Source: Halorientalis persicus (GTDB lineage: Archaea > Halobacteriota > Halobacteria > Halobacteriales > Haloarculaceae). From it: 64,000 nucleotides of DNA. The DNA is taken from positions 1-64,000 of the forward strand of contig NZ_FOCX01000007.1 of NCBI RefSeq assembly GCF_900110215.1, written 5' to 3'. Under the pieces are notes generated by a model. The model did no database searches. It saw nothing but the letters and a program-made list of their open reading frames with translations, and was not told the origin of the DNA. Made by a program: the position numbers and the translations under genes. This document shows, piece by piece, positions 50,374 through 61,117 of the stretch. Within the stretch, counting starts at the first letter, position 1. The number at the start of each line of letters is the position of its first letter.

Positions 50374-50835
50374 ATGCCCTCCAGACGAGCGATCCTGCGG
50401 CGCGGGCTCGTCGGCGTCGGACTCGGCGTCGGGACGGCCGGCTGTTCAACGCTCGGTCTCGGCGGCGGGGACCCGCCGGCGCTGACGCTCCAGTTTCTGA
50501 ACTACACGGACCGAGATCGGCTGATCGTACTCCACCTGTTCCGCGAGGACCGGACCGCGTACCAGGAGGCCGACGCGTTCTACGACACGGTCGACGTCCC
50601 GTCGATGGACGACGCCACCGATCCCGTGACCTACGAGGACGTGGTGCCGAGTCGACGCTACGTCGCCCGGGCGGGGATCGGTCACGATCCGCTGGTACAG
50701 GACGCCACGACCGACTACCACTACTACCCGCGCCGGTGCGACGACGGTGACGTGCTCACGGTCATCTGCCGCCCGTACGTCGAGGAACACGACCGGGACG
50801 GCGTCTACTTCACCTTCGAGCAGGAGCGGTGTTGA
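50374..50835 (+). CDS. Tat lipoprotein of unknown function
   Basis: A 153-residue exported lipoprotein. The signal RRAILRRGLVGVGLGVGTAG is followed by lipid-attachment Cys (GCS). The mature part is a small beta domain (ALTLQFLNYTDRDRLIVLHL; YVARAGIGHDP; VLTVICRPYVEEHDRDGVYF). Two late cysteines (C136 region and the C-terminal C) might form a disulfide. Convergent with mutS, eight bases between stops. Confidence 0.75.
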   Translation: MPSRRAILRRGLVGVGLGVGTAGCSTLGLGGGDPPALTLQFLNYTDRDRLIVLHLFREDRTAYQEADAFYDTVDVPSMDDATDPVTYEDVVPSRRYVARAGIGHDPLVQDATTDYHYYPRRCDDGDVLTVICRPYVEEHDRDGVYFTFEQERC

Positions 50836-50842
50836 CCCGGCC

Positions 50843-53497
50843 TCAGCCGTCTTCGACCTGCTCCTGAAGCTCCTGTAGCAGCGCCAGCGCTTCCATCGGC
50901 GTCGTCGTCGCGAGGTTCTGCTCCCGGATGGTCTCGGCGAGGTCGGCGTCGACCGTCTCGTCGCCGTCCGCGGACCCGTCTTCGGCCGCCGCGCCGTTCG
51001 TCGCGGCCGGCCGATGCCCGTTCGTCGCCACCTTTCTTTCGTGGGCACTGTCTGAGCCGTCCACGTCGAGCAGTTCCCGGGAGCGGTCGACGACGGCGTC
51101 GGGGATGCCGGCCTCGCGGGCGACCTCGACGCCGTAGGAGGCGGCGGCGGGGCCCTCGCGGATCTCGTGGTCGAATATCACGTCCTGTCCGTCCTGATCC
51201 GCCCGGAAGTGCAGGTTGAACACGCCGTCGAGGTCGTCGGCGGCATCGGTGAGTTCGTGGTGGTGGGTGGCAAAGAGCGTCCGCGCGCCGATCTCGTCGT
51301 GGACGTGTTCGGTCACCGCACGGGCGATGGCGAGACCGTCAGTGGTGCTGGTGCCCCGGCCCACCTCGTCGAGGAGGATCAGCGAGCGGTCGGTGGCGTC
51401 GTCCAGAATGTCGGCGAGTTCGGTCATCTCGACCATGAACGTCGACTTCCCGCCGGCGATGTCGTCGCTGGCACCGACGCGAGTGAACACCCGATCCACG
51501 AGCGAGAGGGAAGCGTCGGCCGCGGGGACGAAACTCCCGGCCTGGGCCAGGAGCTGGATCAGCGCCACCTGGCGCATATAGGTCGACTTCCCGCTCATGT
51601 TGGGGCCGGTGATGACGGCGAAGCAGTCGTCGGCGTCGAGGCGGGTGTCGTTGGGGACGAACGTTTCCTGCGTGCGCTCGACGACCGGGTGGCGACCGCC
51701 CTCGATCACCGTCCGCTTGGGGTCGTCGACGAAGGTCGGGCGGGCGTAGTCGTACTCGGCGGCGACGGTGGCGAACGAAACCAGCACGTCGAGGCGGGCG
51801 AGGGTGTCGGCCAGCGCCTGGACGCGTTCGGACTCGGCGGCGACGGTGTCCCGGACCTCCCGGAACAGGTCGTATTCGAGGTCGTCCGCGCGCTGTTCGG
51901 CCTGGATGATCTCGTCTTCCCGTGATTTGAGTTCGGGCGTGTAGAACCGTTCGGAGTTCTTCAGGGTCTGGCGGCGGGTGTAGTCCTCGGGCACCGAATC
52001 GAGGTTGGCGTTCGTGACTTCGATGTAGTAGCCGTGGACGGAGTTGTGGCCCACCTTCAGCGAGTCGATGCCGGTCCGTTCCCGTTCCTGCGCTTCCAGC
52101 GAGTCGATCCACTCCTTGCCGGAGCGCTCGGTCTCTCTGAGGTCGTCCAGTCGCTCGTCGTACCCCTCGGCGATGACGCCGCCCTCGGTGACCTCGATGG
52201 GCGGTTCCGCGCGGATTGCACGCCCGATCAGGTCCCGGATCTCGTCGAGCGCGTCGAGATCGGCTCGGATCGCCCGGAGCGTGGCGCAGTCGGCGTCCTC
52301 GAGGGCAGCCTCGATCTCGGGTACCACGTCGAGGGTGTCTTTCAGCGACCGCAGATCACGAGCGTTGGCACGGGATCGTGAGACCCGGGATATCAGCCGC
52401 TCGACGTCGTACACGTCCCGCAGGAGATCGTGCAGGCGCTCGCGGGTCCGCACGTCGCCGGCGAGTTCGCCGACCGCGTCGTGACGAGCCTCGATAGCCT
52501 CGCGCTCGATCAGCGGTCGCCGGAGCCAGTCTTTCAGCTCACGGGCCCCCAGCGCGCAGGCGGTCTCGTCCAAGACCTCCACGAGCGTCGCCCCCGCACG
52601 GCCGTGGACCGCCCGGCGCTCGAACAGCTCCAGACTCTCCAGGGCCACCCGGTCCAGCAGCATATACTCCCGCGGATCGTAGCGCGTGACGTGGTTCAGG
52701 TAGTCCAGCCGGCCGCGCTCGCCGTCGGTGTCGTCGCTCTCCGCACCCCTGGTATATTCCGCATAGTCCAGCAAGGCACCGCAGGCCAGAACCTCCGCGG
52801 CGTTCCCGAGGACTGTCCCCGGACCACCGAAGTACGACTCGACGAGCCGTTCGGGGCTGTCTCCCTCGAAGGCACTCCGGTCGTGGGGCGTCACCATGCA
52901 GTCCTCGTCGAAGGGATCGGTCGACGCGTCGGGGCCGACGACGGCCTCGGCAGGGGCAAAGCGACCGAGTTCGTCGGCAACGGCGGACTCGTCGGTCGTG
53001 CTGGTGACGTAGAAATCGCCAGTCGACACGTCCAGCAGCGCGAGGCCGAACCGGTCCCCCGAGCGAGCGAGACAGGCGACGAAGTTGTTGTCGTCGGTCC
53101 GGAGCAGTTCGTCCTCGGTGAGCGTGCCGGGCGTGACGACCCGGGTGACCGCGCGGTCGACGACGCCGGTGGTCTCCTCGGGCTCTTGCACCTGATCGGC
53201 GACGGCCACGCGGTAGCCCGCGTCCAGCAGGGTCTCGATGTAGCTCTCGGCGTTGTCGATGGGAATGCCGGCCATCGGGTACTCGCCGGTCGAGTCCTCC
53301 CGCTTCGTGAGGGTGATCTCACAGAGTCGCGACACCCGCTCGGCGGCGTCACAGAAGGCCTCGTAGAAGTCCCCCACCTGAAAGAGGACGAGCGAGTCCT
53401 CGTACGCCGAGCACAGCTCGAAGTACTGCGACATCATCGGCGTCAGCTCGTCGGCCCTGTCCTGCATCGTCTCGGGTGGGCCAAGCGCCGCGTCCAT
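50843..53497 (-). CDS. mutS: DNA mismatch repair protein MutS
   Basis: An 884-residue MutS1. The order is mismatch-binding domain I with [10 protein letters not shown] (the Phe-x-Glu motif), connector, core and clamp domains, then the ABC ATPase with Walker A GPNMSGKS at 631-638, [15 protein letters not shown] and FATHHHELT. An acidic, Ala-rich insertion ([20 protein letters not shown]) precedes the C-terminal helices. I start at 53497 (MDAALGPPE); an in-frame ATG at 53524 is possible. Presence of MutS with NucS nearby is notable. Divergent from mobA. Confidence 0.95.
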   Translation of the reverse strand: MDAALGPPETMQDRADELTPMMSQYFELCSAYEDSLVLFQVGDFYEAFCDAAERVSRLCEITLTKREDSTGEYPMAGIPIDNAESYIETLLDAGYRVAVADQVQEPEETTGVVDRAVTRVVTPGTLTEDELLRTDDNNFVACLARSGDRFGLALLDVSTGDFYVTSTTDESAVADELGRFAPAEAVVGPDASTDPFDEDCMVTPHDRSAFEGDSPERLVESYFGGPGTVLGNAAEVLACGALLDYAEYTRGAESDDTDGERGRLDYLNHVTRYDPREYMLLDRVALESLELFERRAVHGRAGATLVEVLDETACALGARELKDWLRRPLIEREAIEARHDAVGELAGDVRTRERLHDLLRDVYDVERLISRVSRSRANARDLRSLKDTLDVVPEIEAALEDADCATLRAIRADLDALDEIRDLIGRAIRAEPPIEVTEGGVIAEGYDERLDDLRETERSGKEWIDSLEAQERERTGIDSLKVGHNSVHGYYIEVTNANLDSVPEDYTRRQTLKNSERFYTPELKSREDEIIQAEQRADDLEYDLFREVRDTVAAESERVQALADTLARLDVLVSFATVAAEYDYARPTFVDDPKRTVIEGGRHPVVERTQETFVPNDTRLDADDCFAVITGPNMSGKSTYMRQVALIQLLAQAGSFVPAADASLSLVDRVFTRVGASDDIAGGKSTFMVEMTELADILDDATDRSLILLDEVGRGTSTTDGLAIARAVTEHVHDEIGARTLFATHHHELTDAADDLDGVFNLHFRADQDGQDVIFDHEIREGPAAASYGVEVAREAGIPDAVVDRSRELLDVDGSDSAHERKVATNGHRPAATNGAAAEDGSADGDETVDADLAETIREQNLATTTPMEALALLQELQEQVEDG

Positions 53498-53602
53498 GGG
53501 CGACCGCAGTGTCGCGGACGGCATATGCCCTCCGGATAGCCAGTGGGTCGCAGTCGGTCGTTCGGGACGGGGTTCTTGTGGGCCCCGTTCGTACCGCCGG
53601 CC

Positions 53603-54214
53603 ATGCGAACGGGCGTGATCGTCGCCGGCGGGTACTCCACGCGCTTCGGGGACGGCGACAAGGCCGTCGCCGACCTCGCGGGCACGCCCATGATCCGGCG
53701 GGTCGCCGACCGCCTCGCGCCCGTGACCGACCGACTGGTCGTCAACTGCCGGCCCGACCAGCGAGCGGCCATCGCGGAGGCGCTGTCCGGCTACGAGCAT
53801 CCCGTGACCGTCGCCGAGGACGACGAGCCCGATCGGGGACCGATGACCGGCATCCTGACTGGCCTGCGCGCGGTCGAGACCGAGTTCGCGGTCGTCGTGG
53901 CCTGTGATATGCCCTTCGTCGCGGCCGCGCTGGTCGAGCACCTCTTCGAGCGGGCCAAGGATCACGACGCGGCGGTCCCGCGGGTCGACGGGCGCGATCA
54001 ACCCCTGCAGGCGGTCTACCGCACCGACGCGACCGTCACGGCCTGTGAGGTCGCGCTCGCCCGGGACCAGCGGGCGGTCTTCGCCGCCCTGAACGACCTC
54101 GACTGGGTGTTCGTTCCCGAGGCGGAGATCGAGGCCCACGCCACGCTCGAATCGCTCCGGAACGTCAACACCCGCGAGGACCTGCGGGCGGCGGCCGCCG
54201 ACCTGGGACAGTGA
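53603..54214 (+). CDS. mobA: Molybdenum cofactor guanylyltransferase MobA
   Basis: A 203-residue nucleotidyltransferase. [20 protein letters not shown] is the GTP-binding loop, VNCRPDQ and [12 protein letters not shown] follow, and VVACDMPF carries the metal-binding Asp. It adds GMP to molybdopterin to make MGD, the cofactor of both nitrate reductases in this window. The ATG at 53603 is at the motif start; the upstream extension is noise. Confidence 0.9.
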   Translation: MRTGVIVAGGYSTRFGDGDKAVADLAGTPMIRRVADRLAPVTDRLVVNCRPDQRAAIAEALSGYEHPVTVAEDDEPDRGPMTGILTGLRAVETEFAVVVACDMPFVAAALVEHLFERAKDHDAAVPRVDGRDQPLQAVYRTDATVTACEVALARDQRAVFAALNDLDWVFVPEAEIEAHATLESLRNVNTREDLRAAAADLGQ

Positions 54215-54273
54215 CCTTCGGCCGTGTGAGTGGCCCCCCTCGCTTATGGTGTGTGAGAGAGATGATGACAGGC

Positions 54274-55932
54274 ATGGAGTATTACAATGGTGACCAACTG
54301 TCACACATGGGCGACCTGCCGGCGATGGCAGCGTCCCGGTACGGGGAGCAAACAGCGTTCGTCTTCCAGGGACTGGAGACGAGTTTCGGCGAGGTGGAAG
54401 CGGAGGCCAACCAGGTGGCGAACATGCTCGTCGACCACGGCGTCGAGCCGGGCGAGCGTGTCGGCCTGTTCATCCCGAACACGCCGCGGTTCCCCAAGAG
54501 CTACTTCGGGACGCTCAAGGCCGGTGCGATCCCGGTCCCGCTGAACCTCCGGATGGACCCCGAGACGCTGGCGTTCGTCATCCAGGACGCGGGCATCGAC
54601 GTGCTCTTTGGCTCGCCGTTTTTGGCCGACGAGGTCCAGAACCTGGCGGCGGCCGCCGAGGTCGGGACGCTGTTCCTGCCGGGCGTCTCCGAAGAGGGCG
54701 TGGTCAACTACTCCCACGCCATCGCCGACCACCCGGAGACGTTCGACCGCGAGGCCGAGGGCGTCGACCGCGACTTCGAGGACGTAGCGGTCCAGCCCTA
54801 CACCAGCGGAACGACGGGCAAGCCCAAAGGTGTGCAGTTGACCCACGAGAACCTGCTGTCGACCATCGAAGCGTACGACAACGGCGGCCTCCCACTCGAT
54901 CCGGACGACACCTTCCTGCTCGTCTTGCCACTTTTCCACATCTACGGGCTGAACGCCCTGCTCGGCTCCGGGCTGTACAGCGGGTCGACGATGGTGCTGG
55001 TCGCCCAACCGGAACCGGAGCCGATGTTGAACGGCATCCAGGACAACGACGTGACCAACTTCGCGGGCGTGCCCGCCATGTACACGATGATGTTCCGGGA
55101 GTACCGCGAGAACCCCGAGAAGTACGACCTGTCGAGCCTGGAGTCGGTCACCTGCGCGGCCGCGCCCCTCGCGGACGCGACCCGGCGAGAGATCATGGAC
55201 GAGTGGGACGTGCCGATGGTCGAGGGCTGGGGAATGACCGAGACCAGCCCCGCCGGCACGGTCGAGCCCTCCCGTGGCGTCCGGAAAGCCGCCGGCTGTG
55301 TCGGGCCCGTCCTCGACGAGGTGGAGATCAAACTCGTCGATCCAGGGACACGGGAGACGAAAGTATCGACCGACCAGCTGGAGCCGTTCCCCGACGACGA
55401 CCTCGACTTCGACGACGAAGCGAGCGTCACCGGCGAGATCGCGATCCGGGGGCCCAACGTGTTCGAGGGATACTACAATCGCCCGGAGAAGAACGAACAG
55501 GTGTTCGACGACGAGGGCTACTTCTACACGAAAGACATCGCCCGCGTCGACGAGGACGGCTACTTCTGGATCGTCGACCGCGCCGACGACATGATCATCG
55601 CCGGCGGGGAGAACATCTACCCCGCCGAGGTCGAAGACGCCCTCTACGAACACCCCGACGTGGAGGAGGCCGCCGTGGTCGGCGCATCCCACGAGGTGAA
55701 AGGCGAGGCACCGGTGGCCTACGTCGTCCTCTCGGAGGGGACCGAGGTGAGCGAGGAGGAGCTCCGGGAGTTCGCGCTGGATTACGTCCCGACGTACGCC
55801 CACCCCCGTCGGGTGTTCTTCGTGGACGAACTCCCCCGGAGTGCCACCCAGAAAGTCCAGCGGTACAAGCTCGAAGAAGAGACCGAGGACCGCCTGAGCG
55901 AACCGCTTCGCTCCGAGGACGAGGACCTCTAG
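54274..55932 (+). CDS. AMP-forming acyl-CoA synthetase
   Basis: A 552-residue ANL-family ligase. Motifs: [18 protein letters not shown] (P-loop), [48 protein letters not shown] (hinge) and [13 protein letters not shown] with the catalytic lysine. It activates a fatty or other carboxylic acid with ATP and CoA; the substrate cannot be read from sequence. Starts at 54262 or 54274 are both possible. The stop overlaps that of the convergent DsbA-like gene within a shared CTAG. Confidence 0.9.
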   Translation: MEYYNGDQLSHMGDLPAMAASRYGEQTAFVFQGLETSFGEVEAEANQVANMLVDHGVEPGERVGLFIPNTPRFPKSYFGTLKAGAIPVPLNLRMDPETLAFVIQDAGIDVLFGSPFLADEVQNLAAAAEVGTLFLPGVSEEGVVNYSHAIADHPETFDREAEGVDRDFEDVAVQPYTSGTTGKPKGVQLTHENLLSTIEAYDNGGLPLDPDDTFLLVLPLFHIYGLNALLGSGLYSGSTMVLVAQPEPEPMLNGIQDNDVTNFAGVPAMYTMMFREYRENPEKYDLSSLESVTCAAAPLADATRREIMDEWDVPMVEGWGMTETSPAGTVEPSRGVRKAAGCVGPVLDEVEIKLVDPGTRETKVSTDQLEPFPDDDLDFDDEASVTGEIAIRGPNVFEGYYNRPEKNEQVFDDEGYFYTKDIARVDEDGYFWIVDRADDMIIAGGENIYPAEVEDALYEHPDVEEAAVVGASHEVKGEAPVAYVVLSEGTEVSEEELREFALDYVPTYAHPRRVFFVDELPRSATQKVQRYKLEEETEDRLSEPLRSEDEDL

Positions 55933-56564
55933 GTCCCTTCGACCAGCCGTCGCAACTGCTCGGGCGGGACCGCACCGCGGGCCGCGTACCCGTCGTAAGC
56001 GAAGGTCGGCACGCCGCTGATACCCTGATTTTTCGCGTCGTCGAACAGCGAGCGGACGCGCTCGCGGAGGTCTTCGTCGTCGAGGGCCGCGCGAACGTCG
56101 TCGGGGTCGACGCCGGTCTCCCCGGCGAGGTCGATCAGTACGTCGGGTTCGCCGATGTCGCGGCCGTCGGTCCAGAGCGCCTCGAAGATCGCCCAGTCGA
56201 AGTCGAGCCACGTCTCGTAGTCGTACTCGTCGCGCACGCGAACCGAGGCGATCTGGGCGGCAAGCGAGTCGATGTCGCGGGAGAGGTCCAGATCCATCTC
56301 CACGTCGTACTCGTCCTGGAGGCGACGGACGTTCTCTTTGGCCTGTTCGTAGTAGTCCTCGTCTTTGCCGTCGTCCACGTCGTGGTCGATGCTCCCGTCG
56401 GGGTTGCGCTTGCCGGCCCGGAGGTCGAAGGGGTGCCAGTCGATCACGAGGGCGGCCTCGGGCTCGTCCTGGTACTGGGCCAGCGAGTGCCGGCCGAGAT
56501 AGCAGAACGGACACACGTAGTCGGAGTAGACGGTGATCCGGTCGTCGCCGGTGGCGTCGGACAT
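55929..56564 (-). CDS. DsbA family protein, FrnE-like
   Basis: A 211-residue thioredoxin-fold oxidoreductase. The active-site motif C18-P-F-C21 (SDYVCPFCYLG) is followed by a helical insert (YEQAKENVRRLQDEYDVEMD) and the cis-Pro loop GVPTFAYDG. No signal peptide, so cytosolic. FrnE-like proteins are disulfide isomerases or oxidoreductases tied to redox stress. The longer frame is noise; the ATG at 56564 is natural. Confidence 0.88.
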   Translation of the reverse strand: MSDATGDDRITVYSDYVCPFCYLGRHSLAQYQDEPEAALVIDWHPFDLRAGKRNPDGSIDHDVDDGKDEDYYEQAKENVRRLQDEYDVEMDLDLSRDIDSLAAQIASVRVRDEYDYETWLDFDWAIFEALWTDGRDIGEPDVLIDLAGETGVDPDDVRAALDDEDLRERVRSLFDDAKNQGISGVPTFAYDGYAARGAVPPEQLRRLVEGT

Positions 56565-56665
56565 AGTCGTTCCAGGGCCCGAAAGCGGGAAAACGGAACG
56601 GTTCGGGCCCACGCCGGGAGGGCACCCACCGTCATCGCTAAGCCCACCGGGTTGTACCACCCTGT

Positions 56666-57682
56666 ATGACAGACCTGGGCAAGGTCGACCGGGACTTCTT
56701 CGACGCGCACATCTACCCACACCTCGGGGCCGACCGCGACGACGAGATCCTCGGGCCACAACACGGCGTGGACTTCGGGGCCATCCGGATCGGCGAGCAG
56801 GTCGTCGCGATGGCGACCGACCCCGTGTTCGTCATGCCCTCGCTGGGCTTCGAGCGGGCCGCGTGGTTCGCCTTCCACATCCTCATGAGCGACGTGGCCG
56901 TCTCGGGGATCCCGCCCACGCACCTCAGCGTCGACTTCAACCTCCCGCCGGAGATCACCGACGAGGAGTTCGAGACCGTCTGGACGACCTTCGACGAGGA
57001 GGCCCGCGACCTCGGTGTGTCGATCGTCACGGGCCACACCGGCCGGTACGCCGGTTGTAACTACCCGATGGTCGGCGGCGGGACGCCGCTCGCGGTGGGT
57101 GATCCCGACGACCTGGTTCGGCCCGACGGGTCCCGTGAGGGCGACCGCGTGATCGTCACGAAGGGGCCGGCCATCGAGGCGACCGGCCTGCTCTCGATCC
57201 AGTACGAACCCCTGCTGGCCGAGGCCGTCGACGCCGACACGCTGCAGGCCGCACAGGACCGCTTCTACGACATGAGTCCCGTCAGGGACGCACTGACGGC
57301 CGCCGCGGCGGGGCCGGTGACGGCGATGCACGACGCCACCGAATGTGGGATTTACGGCGGCCTGTTCGAGATGGCGCGTGCGGCCGAGGTCCGCATCGAG
57401 ATCGAGCAGGACGCGGTGCCGGTCCAGCCCGGCGTCGTCGAGGCCTGCGAGTTCTTCGAGATCGATCCCTGGATCTCCATCAGCGAGGGGACGCTCCTGG
57501 CGACGGTCGATCCGTCGGGTGTGGACACCGTACTCGCGGCCCTCGACGACGAGGGGATTCCGGCCGCCGACGTGGGCGAGGTCGTCGCGGGGTCGGGGCT
57601 GGTCGTCGACGGGGAGGAGCGAGACCACCCCGGACGGGACCCATTCTGGGCCGCCATGGAGGAGTACGCCGAGAAGCGCTAG
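56666..57682 (+). CDS. AIR synthase-related protein (PurM/HypE-like)
   Basis: A 338-residue ATP-binding protein of the PurM superfamily. An N-terminal domain (MATDPVFVMPSLGF; HILMSDVAVSGIPPTHLSVD) is followed by the glycine-rich C-terminal domain (VTGHTGRYAGCNYPMVGGGT; ISEGTLLATVDPSG). HypE-like and AIR-synthase-related archaeal proteins share this fold; its substrate is not clear. Its stop overlaps that of the convergent 57679 gene within CTAG. Confidence 0.82.
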   Translation: MTDLGKVDRDFFDAHIYPHLGADRDDEILGPQHGVDFGAIRIGEQVVAMATDPVFVMPSLGFERAAWFAFHILMSDVAVSGIPPTHLSVDFNLPPEITDEEFETVWTTFDEEARDLGVSIVTGHTGRYAGCNYPMVGGGTPLAVGDPDDLVRPDGSREGDRVIVTKGPAIEATGLLSIQYEPLLAEAVDADTLQAAQDRFYDMSPVRDALTAAAAGPVTAMHDATECGIYGGLFEMARAAEVRIEIEQDAVPVQPGVVEACEFFEIDPWISISEGTLLATVDPSGVDTVLAALDDEGIPAADVGEVVAGSGLVVDGEERDHPGRDPFWAAMEEYAEKR

Positions 57683-59121
57683 TCGAACAACGCGAAGCCG
57701 AACGCAGCGATCGCGGACAACGCGAGGGCGAGCGAGAGCGTCGCCCGCCAGCGCGGGATCGCGGCGGTCAGCGGTCCGACGACGAAGAGCGCGGCCCACG
57801 CGAGGCCAACGGCGACGCCCCCGACCAGCACCGACGCCGCGGCGTGGACGAACTCACCGCGCTGGGTCGGCGCGTCCGGCCCGACGGTTCGCCCGAGGTC
57901 AGCTGCGGTCGCGCCCACGTCCCAGACGACGAACGCCGCGGCCACGCCGGCGAACGCGATCGGCGGGAAGACGGTCGGCGCGGCCAGCAGCGCACCGACG
58001 GCCAGCAGCGCTGCCCCCAGCGCGAACCCGGGGGCACCGTCGGGGACGCTCCGGAACCGGACCAGCACCGCCATCGCGCCGGACACGAGCAGGACCGCGA
58101 CCAGCGCCGCCAGCACGACCAGCGGGGCGACGGCGACCACCGCCGGCGGCGCAGCCGCCAGGCCGAAACTCGCGAGCGACCCCGGGACGGCGACGATAAC
58201 GACCGTCACCAGCGAGACAGCGACCCCGCCGGCGGCGTACGCCAGCGTGTGGGGCGGGCTCGGTGCCAGCCACCCGACGAGGAGTCGTCGGCCGACCTCG
58301 CCGAGCAAGACGGCGAGGACGAGACACAGGACCACCGCCAGCGAGAGGTGTAACACGCCCGACGCGAGCGTGATACGAACGACCGCGCCCAGGACCGGGA
58401 GCGCGGCGAGCGCGGCGTCGAACTGCCGGGGGACGAGCGACAGGAGCAGTAACTGCACGGACAGCGCTCCCCAGTACCACCGTGACACGTCTGTGAGCGA
58501 CACGCCGAGGTGGGCCAGATCGGCGAGGACGCCATCGATCCTGTCGGTCGTGTCGCCGACCCACGACTCCAGAACCACCGTCGCCAGGTCGAGCGCGAGG
58601 ACGACGGCGAGCGCCTGCAACTGGAGCGCGACGAGGAGCGCCAGCGACGGCCAGGCCGACAACGGTGGGATGGCCGCGACCGCACTGCCGGTCGCCGGAA
58701 CGACGCCGGCCGCGACCAGCACGCCGCCCATCGCGACCAGAAAGAGGACGAGCCCCGAGTGAACCGTCGTCCTGACCAGGTGCCGACCCAGCGCGGTCAC
58801 GTCGCCGGCGACGGCGTCGACGCCGACGGCCAGCACGGCCAGCGAGACACAGACCGTGACCGCCAGCCCACCGGCGAACAGCCCGTAGCCCAGCGGCCAC
58901 AGGAGCGAGAGGCCACCGACGGCGAGGCCGAGGCTCCCGGCGGTCCGGATCGCAGTCGCGTCACTGGCGAGCGCCGCGGCACTCCGGGCCACCAGCAACG
59001 CGCCGCCGACGCCGACCAACACCGACAGTGGGGACCCGACCGCGGTCCCGAGTCCCAGCGCGGCGACGACGGCGACCGCGAGCGCGACTCGCCGGCCGAA
59101 CCGCGTGGCGTGGCCAGTCAC
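57679..59121 (-). CDS. Large polytopic membrane protein (DUF7519-like)
   Basis: A 480-residue protein with about 12-14 Ala/Val/Leu-rich helices and few charged loops. I believe haloarchaeal homologues are DUF7519. It is the last gene of a four-gene operon (DUF4129-like, 233-residue, DUF58, this), and its GTG start overlaps the DUF58 stop (GTGA). Function unknown; association with DUF58 suggests a role in an envelope or AAA-linked complex. Confidence 0.75.
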   Translation of the reverse strand: MTGHATRFGRRVALAVAVVAALGLGTAVGSPLSVLVGVGGALLVARSAAALASDATAIRTAGSLGLAVGGLSLLWPLGYGLFAGGLAVTVCVSLAVLAVGVDAVAGDVTALGRHLVRTTVHSGLVLFLVAMGGVLVAAGVVPATGSAVAAIPPLSAWPSLALLVALQLQALAVVLALDLATVVLESWVGDTTDRIDGVLADLAHLGVSLTDVSRWYWGALSVQLLLLSLVPRQFDAALAALPVLGAVVRITLASGVLHLSLAVVLCLVLAVLLGEVGRRLLVGWLAPSPPHTLAYAAGGVAVSLVTVVIVAVPGSLASFGLAAAPPAVVAVAPLVVLAALVAVLLVSGAMAVLVRFRSVPDGAPGFALGAALLAVGALLAAPTVFPPIAFAGVAAAFVVWDVGATAADLGRTVGPDAPTQRGEFVHAAASVLVGGVAVGLAWAALFVVGPLTAAIPRWRATLSLALALSAIAAFGFALFD

Positions 59122-60419
59122 CCCGACCACCCCGCGGCGGCCCGCTCGAAGGCGGCTTCGAGCGCGTCGTCGCGCGACCAGTCCACCGTCCGGACACCGG
59201 CCCGCTGGAGTCGCCGGAGCCGCACGTCCCGGTCGAGGCGGTCGAGGGTGCCACCGGTCGACGCGCCCGCAGTCGCGTCCGGGCTGACGACGAGGACGGA
59301 GTGGTCGCGCGCCCGGAAGTGCTCGGCCACGTCGACGGCGTCGTCGGTCAACAGCGGCGAACAGAATACCACCTGCGTCTCCGGGGGAATCCGTTCGGTG
59401 AGGTCGGCCAGCGCCCGGTCGAGCGCCCGATCCACGGCATCGTCGCCCAGCGTCGCCCTGGTCGTGAGGGACACGGCGTCGACCGCGTCGCCGTCGGCGA
59501 GGAACCGCTCGACCGCGACGGCCTGCTCGCGGCCGGCCGCGGCCGGGAGGTAGGCGGTCCGGTTCCCGAGGGTCGCGACGCCGACGTGGTTGCGTCCGTC
59601 GAGCAAGGTCCCCGCGAGCCTGGTGATCGCCTCGGTCGACAGCGAGAGTCCCGTCGGGTCGCCGGGGCGGGGAACGGTGCGAGCCGACGCGCTGGTGTCG
59701 ACGACGAACAGCACCGTCGCCGCCCGCGTCTCGCGGAACTCGACGGTCGTCAGTTCCCCGGTCGCGGCGAAGCGCTTCCAGTCGACCCGCCCGACGGGGT
59801 CGCCGAGCCGGTAGGGCCGGGTCGCGGCGAAGGTCACGCCCTCGCCGCCGGCGTCGGTCTCGATGCGACCGGTAGCGGCGGTCGCCGCCTCGGTCAGGGG
59901 GAACGCGTCGGCGGTCGTCTCGCAAGTCACCGTCGTCCCGACGCCGGCGTCGAGGCGGCGCTCGCGGCCGCCGCCGACCGACCGGACCGTGATCGTGGGA
60001 CCGTCGAACACGAACTCACCCCGCCGCGCGCGGACGGTGTAGGTGAGCGTCGTCTCCTCGCCCGGGCGGAGGCTGGTACAGCAGGCGGTGTCGCCGTCGA
60101 CGACGGTGAGCGCGTCGGGCACACCGTCGGCGATCCGGACCTCGGGAAGCGCCGCCTCGCCGACGTTGGCGACCGAGAGGGTCACCGCGACGGCCTCGCC
60201 GGGTCGGGGCCGATCCTCCGTCACCGACCGCTCGACGGCGAGGTCGGGCTCGGGAAGCGCGTGCAGGCGAGCGGACGCCGCGTAGCCCAGCGGGACGACA
60301 GCCCCTAGCAGGACGGTGACGCTCCCGAGGGCGACGCCGACTGCGGTGACGACCAGCGCTGCCGGGACGGCGGCCGAGAGCGGGTCGAAACCCGGCTCGC
60401 CGCCAGACCCCTCGGTCAC
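59118..60419 (-). CDS. DUF58 domain protein
   Basis: A 433-residue protein. Two N-terminal helices anchor it, a beta domain (LAVERSVTEDRPRPGEAVAV...) follows, then the DUF58 signature YRLGDPVGRVDWKRFAATGE, and a vWA-like domain beginning VLFVVDTSASAR with the metal-ion site (DTSAS). DUF58 proteins usually work with a MoxR-type AAA ATPase; none is in this stretch. GTG start overlapping the previous stop. Confidence 0.87.
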   Translation of the reverse strand: MTEGSGGEPGFDPLSAAVPAALVVTAVGVALGSVTVLLGAVVPLGYAASARLHALPEPDLAVERSVTEDRPRPGEAVAVTLSVANVGEAALPEVRIADGVPDALTVVDGDTACCTSLRPGEETTLTYTVRARRGEFVFDGPTITVRSVGGGRERRLDAGVGTTVTCETTADAFPLTEAATAATGRIETDAGGEGVTFAATRPYRLGDPVGRVDWKRFAATGELTTVEFRETRAATVLFVVDTSASARTVPRPGDPTGLSLSTEAITRLAGTLLDGRNHVGVATLGNRTAYLPAAAGREQAVAVERFLADGDAVDAVSLTTRATLGDDAVDRALDRALADLTERIPPETQVVFCSPLLTDDAVDVAEHFRARDHSVLVVSPDATAGASTGGTLDRLDRDVRLRRLQRAGVRTVDWSRDDALEAAFERAAAGWSG

Positions 60420-61117
60420 GCGATCTCGACCTCCGTGTCGGCGTCGGCCCGCGCGGCCAGTTCCGCGACTGCGGCCCGGGCGCGGCGCTCGAAGGGGCGA
60501 CCGCTCAGCCAGTCCACGACGCGCACGGCCGGCGGCGGTGTCGCGTCGCCGAGGAACGCCGCGGCCCGCGGGTCGTCGGTCCAGGTACCCTCGTCGAGAC
60601 GGACACTCGCCGTCTCCGGGTCCAGCCCGTCGTGTTCGACCAGCACGGTCTCGGCCACGCCCCGGACGCGACTGCGGACCTCCCAGCGGTCGTCGTTGAT
60701 CGACCACGACTCGCGGCGCTTCGGGGCCGCCAGCCGCGAGAGTGCCTCGTCGACAGACTCGCCGGCGACCCGAACGTCGCGCTCTTGCTCGTCGTCGGCC
60801 TCGTCCGTTTCGGCGGTCCCGGCCGGGTCGGGCGGTGTCGACGAGGGGATGCTGAACGGACCGCCGTTCACGTCGAACCGACCGCGAACCGCACCGCGTT
60901 CACGGCCCGAGGGCCGGAGCCGTGCCAGCCAGTCCGTCGAGACGAGTCCCGCCATCCCGAGGAGGGCGAGCAACGCCGCGGTCCCGAAGACGACCGTCGC
61001 TACGGACGCGTTCGCCACGGTTCCCCGGATCACTGCGGGGACGGGCGCAGCGGCGACGGCGACGGCCAGCCCGAGCGCGACCACACCGACGGCGGACAGG
61101 AGCCGACGCCGGGTCAT
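60416..61117 (-). CDS. 233-residue membrane-anchored protein (DUF7269-like)
   Basis: Two N-terminal helices (LLSAVGVVALGLAVAVAAAP; VVFGTAALLALLGMAGLV) and a cytosolic charged domain (SWSINDDRWEVRSRVRGVAE) with no catalytic motif. It lies between the DUF4129-like and DUF58 genes, overlapping both by four bases, and appears only in this operon type in haloarchaea (I think DUF7269). Confidence 0.75.
   Translation of the reverse strand: MTRRRLLSAVGVVALGLAVAVAAAPVPAVIRGTVANASVATVVFGTAALLALLGMAGLVSTDWLARLRPSGRERGAVRGRFDVNGGPFSIPSSTPPDPAGTAETDEADDEQERDVRVAGESVDEALSRLAAPKRRESWSINDDRWEVRSRVRGVAETVLVEHDGLDPETASVRLDEGTWTDDPRAAAFLGDATPPPAVRVVDWLSGRPFERRARAAVAELAARADADTEVEIA

Noticed and set aside
53524-54304. 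N-terminal extension of mutS to 54304
   Set aside because: It runs through mobA on the other strand and lacks any MutS similarity; MutS domain I begins at MDAALGPPE.
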